Below, one piece after another: positions 41,609 through 45,373 of a stretch of DNA of 45,373 nucleotides (position 1 is its first letter; each line of letters starts with the position of its first letter). Location: assembly GCA_041664965.1 (NCBI GenBank), contig JBAYJT010000007.1, positions 1 to 45,373 of the forward strand, in the 5' to 3' direction. Under the pieces are notes generated by a model, which was not told the origin of the DNA, did not search any database, and saw only the letters and a list, made by a program, of their open reading frames with translations. This stretch comes from JBAYJT01 sp041664965 (GTDB lineage Bacteria; Pseudomonadota; Gammaproteobacteria; UBA9339). Both the position numbers and the translations under genes were made by a program.

Positions 41609-43048
41609 ATGCACCCAAATACTCTAGATTTTTCCGAAGCACGCGTTTTAGTTGTTGGCGATATAATGCTTGACAGCTATTGGTTTGGCAACACTTCACG
41701 CATCTCACCCGAAGCTGCCGTACCGATTGTACATGTTCGCCAAACCGAAAACCGCCCAGGTGGAGCCGCCAATGTTGCGCTTAATATTAGTTCATTAGGC
41801 AGCCAAGTTACTTTACTCGGCTTTACGGGCAACGACAGCGAATCTGAAAAATTAGAAACGGCACTGGAAGAAGCCAATGTTAATTGCGCTTTTTTAGATG
41901 TTCCGAACCTTCCAACCATCAACAAAATCCGCATCATAAGCCGTAATCAGCAAATGCTGCGTTTAGATTTTGAAGAAAAATTTCATGCTGAAAATGTCGA
42001 TTTAACTCGTCTTTTAGAGCTTTATGAAGAGCTTTTACCCAACGTAGACGTAGTGATTTTGTCTGATTATGCTAAAGGCACCCTGAATATCGGCCAAGAT
42101 TTAATTAATCTGGCGAATGCTTATAAAATTCCAGTTCTAATTGATCCCAAAAGTAAAGATTTTAGTATTTATAGCGGCGCAACTATCATTACGCCTAATT
42201 TAGACGAATTTGAGGCTGTAGTTGGCCCCATCTCTTCCGAAGAAGACCTTGTCGCTAAAGCTGAACAACTCTGCAAAAAATACGACTTTCAAGCTGTTTT
42301 AGTAACGCGCGGTGCACAAGGCATGAGTCTTATTTGCCCAGATGAAATGCCGCTACATCTTCCAACAAAAGCCCGAGAAGTCTTTGATGTAACTGGAGCA
42401 GGCGACACTGTAATTGGCGTTTTAGGCGCAGCTCTCGCAGCTGGAAACAACTTAGCCTCTGCGACCACACTAGCAAACACCGCTGCTGGCATTACTGTAA
42501 AAAAACTCGGCGCCGCCACTGTTTCTCCAGCAGAATTGCGCCGAGCTATGCAACGTCAAGAGCAAGATCCTGAAGCTGGCATTTTAAGCGAAGAAGAGTT
42601 ATTGATTGAAGTGGCGGAAGCGAAGAACCGCGGCGAAACTATCGTCATGACTAATGGCTGTTTTGATATTTTACATGCAGGACATGTTTCTTATTTAGAA
42701 GAAGCCAAATCTTTCGGCACTAGACTTATCGTTGCCGTCAACGACGATGCATCTGTACAACGCCTCAAAGGTCCAGAGCGCCCCATTAATTCTCTAGAAC
42801 AACGTATGTTAGTGTTATCAGCACTCCGCTCTGTCGACTGGGTTGTTCCTTTTAGCGAAGATACGCCAGAACGCATCATAGCAAATGTCGCGCCAGATGT
42901 TTTAGTCAAAGGCAATGACTACAAAGTTGACGAAATTGCTGGCGCCAAGTCAGTATTAGATCGCGGCGGCAGAGTCGAAACTGTCCCACTACTCGAGGGT
43001 TTTTCGACTAGTGGGTTGCTGAAACAGATACAAGACAATGAAAGCTAA
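41609..43048 (+). CDS. hldE: Bifunctional heptose-7-phosphate kinase/heptose-1-phosphate adenylyltransferase
   Basis: HldE makes ADP-glycero-beta-D-manno-heptose for the LPS inner core. The protein has 479 residues. The ribokinase-type N-terminal domain has VVGDIMLDSYWFG, RPGGAANVALN and DVTGAGDTVIG. The C-terminal cytidylyltransferase-like domain begins about residue 340 with TNGCFDILHAGHVSYL and ends KGNDYKVDEIAGA. The C-terminal 24 residues are duplicated in altered form at 44333-44413, on the far side of the neighbouring ATPase gene. Confidence 0.97.
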   Translation: MHPNTLDFSEARVLVVGDIMLDSYWFGNTSRISPEAAVPIVHVRQTENRPGGAANVALNISSLGSQVTLLGFTGNDSESEKLETALEEANVNCAFLDVPNLPTINKIRIISRNQQMLRLDFEEKFHAENVDLTRLLELYEELLPNVDVVILSDYAKGTLNIGQDLINLANAYKIPVLIDPKSKDFSIYSGATIITPNLDEFEAVVGPISSEEDLVAKAEQLCKKYDFQAVLVTRGAQGMSLICPDEMPLHLPTKAREVFDVTGAGDTVIGVLGAALAAGNNLASATTLANTAAGITVKKLGAATVSPAELRRAMQRQEQDPEAGILSEEELLIEVAEAKNRGETIVMTNGCFDILHAGHVSYLEEAKSFGTRLIVAVNDDASVQRLKGPERPINSLEQRMLVLSALRSVDWVVPFSEDTPERIIANVAPDVLVKGNDYKVDEIAGAKSVLDRGGRVETVPLLEGFSTSGLLKQIQDNES

Positions 43049-43052
43049 AAAC

Positions 43053-44174
43053 TTATTGTTTCTGCAAAAGAGTCTTATAGGGTGGAACAATCAAGCGATA
43101 ACCCTCAGGTGCCTTTTCCAAAAAGTCTTTTTCTACTAGATCATTTAGGGCTTGAGCAACAGACCCAGATGGTACATCCATTCTTTGAGATGTAGCATGG
43201 GAATGAATGTCTTTACCACCAAAATTAGCCACATGGATTAATAGTTTGCGCTGATTATCTGGCAGGGTAAAAAAATCTTTCAGTAAATCACTTCGCTCTT
43301 CTTCTACAATAAGATTCCAAGCTCTTTCCACATCTAAAACGTCAGGAATATTGCTTTCTCTAGACCATAGCTCATCGCAAAGATAGTTAACATAATAAGG
43401 GTGCCGCTCACTCACATCCATAATGCGTTCAAAAACTTTTAAATCTAATTCCTTTTTCCACGTTAGCTTAGCTGCTTTATGCAGGTGTTTCTGATAATCA
43501 TCTTGACTAATTCTATCTAAAACTAATTTGCGACAAAGTTTATATAATGGCCTTCTTTCATCTTCAAACATGCTCTTTAATAAATGAGCAATGCTCCCAG
43601 AAAAAATGAAAGATAAGTTTTTGGTTTCTTGCGCCACATGCCTAATAGCTCCCTCGATGCCTCTACCTTGGCTTATTTCACCGATTTCTTGAAACTCATC
43701 AAATAATAAAATGGCTTGTTTATCTTTCTCACACAGTAATTTTTCCAGCAAAAACAAAGCATCCACAACTCCGTCAACAGAGTTGCTATCGCTATTCACT
43801 GATAATTCGAGGTGAAAATCTTGGCTTCCAATAGTAAGTTTTGGTGTAAGCTGTTTAGCATATTTTTTTATCAAATGCGAAAGCTTCTCAACTGGACCCA
43901 ATGCCTTACCTATTAAATCACTTACTCCTTTTATGATAAGACGTTCTGCATCTTTCTCGCTTACAGCTAAATGAAAATCCACAACTCCATGTGGCAGAGC
44001 AACTAATTCAAATACTCTTGCACACAAACTAGATTTACCATAGCGTCTAGGAGCAACTAAAAATGAGTGTTTGCCACCCTCTATGTAATCAATTAATCTT
44101 TTTGTTTCTTCAACTCGATTACAAAAAGAATCTCCATAGGCCTTTCCTAGTGGAAAGAAGTTTCTTGTTTTCAT
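43053..44174 (-). CDS. STAND/archaeal-type AAA ATPase with C-terminal winged helix
   Basis: The protein has 373 residues. Walker A APRRYGKSS is at about 41-49 and Walker B AILLFDEFQEI at about 154-164. A sensor-like FIFSGS segment follows, then a helical region and a C-terminal winged helix (LVEKDFLEKAPEGYRL). This is the ATPase_2/MNS-like group of P-loop NTPases, found as stand-alone regulators or defence genes of unknown target. The ATG at 44174 is preferred to a TTG six bases upstream, since GAGG lies eight bases before it. The gene sits in a segment bounded by two hldE 3' ends, which suggests it was acquired. Confidence 0.85.
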   Translation of the reverse strand: MKTRNFFPLGKAYGDSFCNRVEETKRLIDYIEGGKHSFLVAPRRYGKSSLCARVFELVALPHGVVDFHLAVSEKDAERLIIKGVSDLIGKALGPVEKLSHLIKKYAKQLTPKLTIGSQDFHLELSVNSDSNSVDGVVDALFLLEKLLCEKDKQAILLFDEFQEIGEISQGRGIEGAIRHVAQETKNLSFIFSGSIAHLLKSMFEDERRPLYKLCRKLVLDRISQDDYQKHLHKAAKLTWKKELDLKVFERIMDVSERHPYYVNYLCDELWSRESNIPDVLDVERAWNLIVEEERSDLLKDFFTLPDNQRKLLIHVANFGGKDIHSHATSQRMDVPSGSVAQALNDLVEKDFLEKAPEGYRLIVPPYKTLLQKQ

Positions 44175-44201
44175 GAGCAAAACCTCTATAAACTACAATT
44201 T

Positions 44202-44242
44202 TATACACTATAAATTTATACACTATAAAAACATAGTGTATA
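44202..44242 (-). promoter_or_regulatory. Operator-like TATACACTAT boxes upstream of the ATPase gene
   Basis: Three 10-base boxes are seen: TATACACTAT at 44202-44211 and 44217-44226, and its inverse ATAGTGTATA at 44233-44242. The last two form a perfect inverted repeat with a 6-base gap. The same core ACACTAT/ATAGTGT with a 6-base gap recurs at 44413-44432. The boxes lie in the promoter region of the ATPase gene, whose own winged helix could bind them. Confidence 0.55.
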
Positions 44243-44332
44243 AAAGTATAGCATGGCTATAATCGACTGTCACCAGACAATCAAAAGCAAAGCATCGCCT
44301 AAGCAAACTCCGTCTTAGCTCGCGATGACAGA

Positions 44333-44413
44333 ATCGAAATTGTTGCATTGCTCGAAGGGTTTTCGACTAGTGGGTTGGTGAAGCGCATAAAGACAGAAAA
44401 TGAAGATCGCTAA
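44333..44413 (+). pseudogene. Displaced 3' end of hldE (26 codons plus stop)
   Basis: The 27 codons translate to a close variant of the hldE C terminus: both copies contain LLEGFSTSGL, Lys two residues later, then Ile and a stop after a short acidic tail. At DNA level TTTTCGACTAGTGGGTTG is identical in both. The two copies differ at several silent and conservative sites, so this is an old or foreign allele, not a fresh duplication. There is no upstream coding region attached. Confidence 0.8.
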
Positions 44414-44432
44414 CACTATCACTTTATAGTGT
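44413..44432. promoter_or_regulatory. Operator-like palindrome, second site
   Basis: ACACTAT (44413-44419) and ATAGTGT (44426-44432) are separated by six bases, exactly as in the site upstream of the ATPase gene. It abuts the end of the hldE remnant. Confidence 0.45.
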
Positions 44433-44502
44433 CACAGCTTAGCTCATGCAAAACTGCTAATTGACTAGTAAAATTACATGTAATATTGCTAATCAAACAG
44501 CT

Positions 44503-45231
44503 TTAAAACACTGGCCTGACTTGATGTTTAGCTTGCCAAGATGCGGCTTGAGACCTGTGAGCTACAATTTCTTTAAATAAAATTACCGGACTAGCTGCGA
44601 AACTAAATGTTGCACTTAGAAACCTAGAATTTGGGCTCTCTGCCCGCGGATGTGGCAATAACTTTAACTTTTCCTCCGACTCTCGCAGTTTTTGCAACCA
44701 CTCTTTTTGCTCCTTCTGGCTCTTTTCTAAAATATCCTGAGGAATTTTCTCCGTCGCCATGGACAAAGACATTCTTTTAACTTTCAAATATGGGTTATCC
44801 TGTTCCTTCTCTAAAGACTGATCAACCTCTATTACAGTAAAATTATTTTTCGCTTTCCATACTTCACTTTTTATTTGGCTGTTCTCAGTAGAGAATAGAA
44901 GATACGGCTTAAACTCCAGCTGGCCAAATGACCGTAAAGACAGATCGACATTACTGTTGGCTTCGGGATGTTCAATTGGACATTGAAATCCATGTTCTCC
45001 ACAGCTTTTCGCAAATATCTCGAACATTCGCTGACTATCCGTGTCTCCATTAGTAAAATAAATCTTAACGTCATTTTCTTTCAGCTTACTTAAATCTTGC
45101 AATAACCGAATTCCCTGCAGAATTACAGTCTCATTATTCACTACTATATCATCCGCCCCTGCAAACATTGGATCTATCAGCAAAAAATCTGGGCGAAAAA
45201 TCTGAGGATCAATAAATACAATAGAACGCAC
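44503..45231 (-). CDS. Unrecognised cytosolic protein, weakly HAD-like N terminus
   Basis: The product has 242 residues starting at GTG 45231, chosen because AGAGAGG lies five bases before it. Residues 1-100 look like an alpha/beta domain. SIVFIDPQIF resembles a HAD motif I strand, and a later VKIYFTNGD strand could be motif II, but the second catalytic Asp is missing, so activity is doubtful. A charged helical stretch (about 150-190, EKSQKEQKEWLQKLRESEEKL) is coiled-coil-like. The C terminus is Ser/Ala rich. No signal peptide or membrane segment is evident. No family is recognised. Its upstream 142 bases at the window edge show no other gene. Confidence 0.65.
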   Translation of the reverse strand: MRSIVFIDPQIFRPDFLLIDPMFAGADDIVVNNETVILQGIRLLQDLSKLKENDVKIYFTNGDTDSQRMFEIFAKSCGEHGFQCPIEHPEANSNVDLSLRSFGQLEFKPYLLFSTENSQIKSEVWKAKNNFTVIEVDQSLEKEQDNPYLKVKRMSLSMATEKIPQDILEKSQKEQKEWLQKLRESEEKLKLLPHPRAESPNSRFLSATFSFAASPVILFKEIVAHRSQAASWQAKHQVRPVF

Positions 45232-45373
45232 AAGCACCTCTCTAAAAACTAAAAACACGTATATGGACTCGGCCTCTTAGTCAAGGGTTACTAACAATAA
45301 ATCTGACAACAACTTTAAGGTTACGTTCGTATATACGGCATCTTGTTGAGTTTTTCACTCGTGCCTAGATGAA

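Larger units (their letters stand above)
44243..44502. other. Spacer with hldE remnant and an operator-like palindrome
   Basis: No intact gene is seen. It contains the displaced hldE end (44333-44413), an ACACTAT/ATAGTGT palindrome at 44413-44432, and unremarkable AT-rich sequence up to the stop of the 44503 gene. Confidence 0.6.

Noticed and set aside
43053..44174. Transposase or integrase for the hldE island
   Set aside because: The gene is a P-loop ATPase with a winged helix. No DDE or tyrosine recombinase residues are visible, and no integrase is within the window.

Overview
The window looks like part of the chromosome of an AT-rich gammaproteobacterium. The run leuS-lptE-holA-nadD is a classic gammaproteobacterial order. 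LptE, LolB, HldE, ArnB/ArnC and several beta-barrel porin-like proteins indicate a Gram-negative outer membrane with LPS. Low GC, tight gene overlaps, salvage transporters (thiamine, biotin), a tkt-gap-pgk-pyk block and many short palindromic repeats, some inside genes, recall Legionellales/Coxiella-like or other host-associated gammaproteobacteria. This placement is an inference. No rRNA, tRNA, CRISPR array, transposase or phage gene was recognised.

Layout. 1-5.5 kb, minus strand: a partial gene, then folC-glmS-era-VOC protein, preceded by a thiamine transporter (PnuT) under a TPP riboswitch. 5.5-8.1 kb: three small outer-membrane beta-barrel proteins, two of them recent paralogues with duplicated upstream DNA. 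8.3-17.0 kb, plus strand: leuS-lptE-holA-nadD, an embedded MNT/HepT toxin-antitoxin pair, dut, an SDR and algC. 17.0-23.5 kb: a hydrogen and redox island. It holds a rubrerythrin-like protein, a HypC domain fused to a HydE-like radical SAM maturase, a MIP18/SufT-like Fe-S protein, and a complete four-subunit group 3b [NiFe] hydrogenase (sulfhydrogenase type). 23.5-25.3 kb: two unrecognised tandem genes that appear to share a Cys-Cys domain. 25.4-29.2 kb: prfA, lolB, a wHTH-HATPase-DUF4325 regulator and a small ORF. 29.2-38.6 kb, minus strand: pyk, pgk, gap, tkt, arnC, arnB and a methionine gamma-lyase-like enzyme. 38.7-40.6 kb: an AbiE-type toxin-antitoxin operon in reversed gene order with a NUDIX gene. 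40.6-45.4 kb: a DUF1284 protein, bioY, hldE, a STAND-like ATPase, a displaced hldE 3' end and an unrecognised gene.

How the genes work together. The hydrogenase has beta (Fe-S), gamma (FAD/NAD and [2Fe-2S]), delta (small) and alpha (NiFe) subunits, so it could couple H2 to NAD(P)H. The divergent HypC-HydE fusion would join the Fe(CO)(CN) chaperone of [NiFe] maturation to a radical SAM enzyme of [FeFe] maturation. That is the most unusual system here. Around it, AlgC, ArnB, ArnC, HldE, LptE and LolB serve the cell envelope. Tkt, Gap, Pgk and Pyk carry central carbon flux.

At least six families of short dispersed repeats populate the spacers. Three palindromic families also lie in frame inside era, folC and the MIP18 gene. 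A roughly 42-bp family with a CATGT palindrome occurs eight times.
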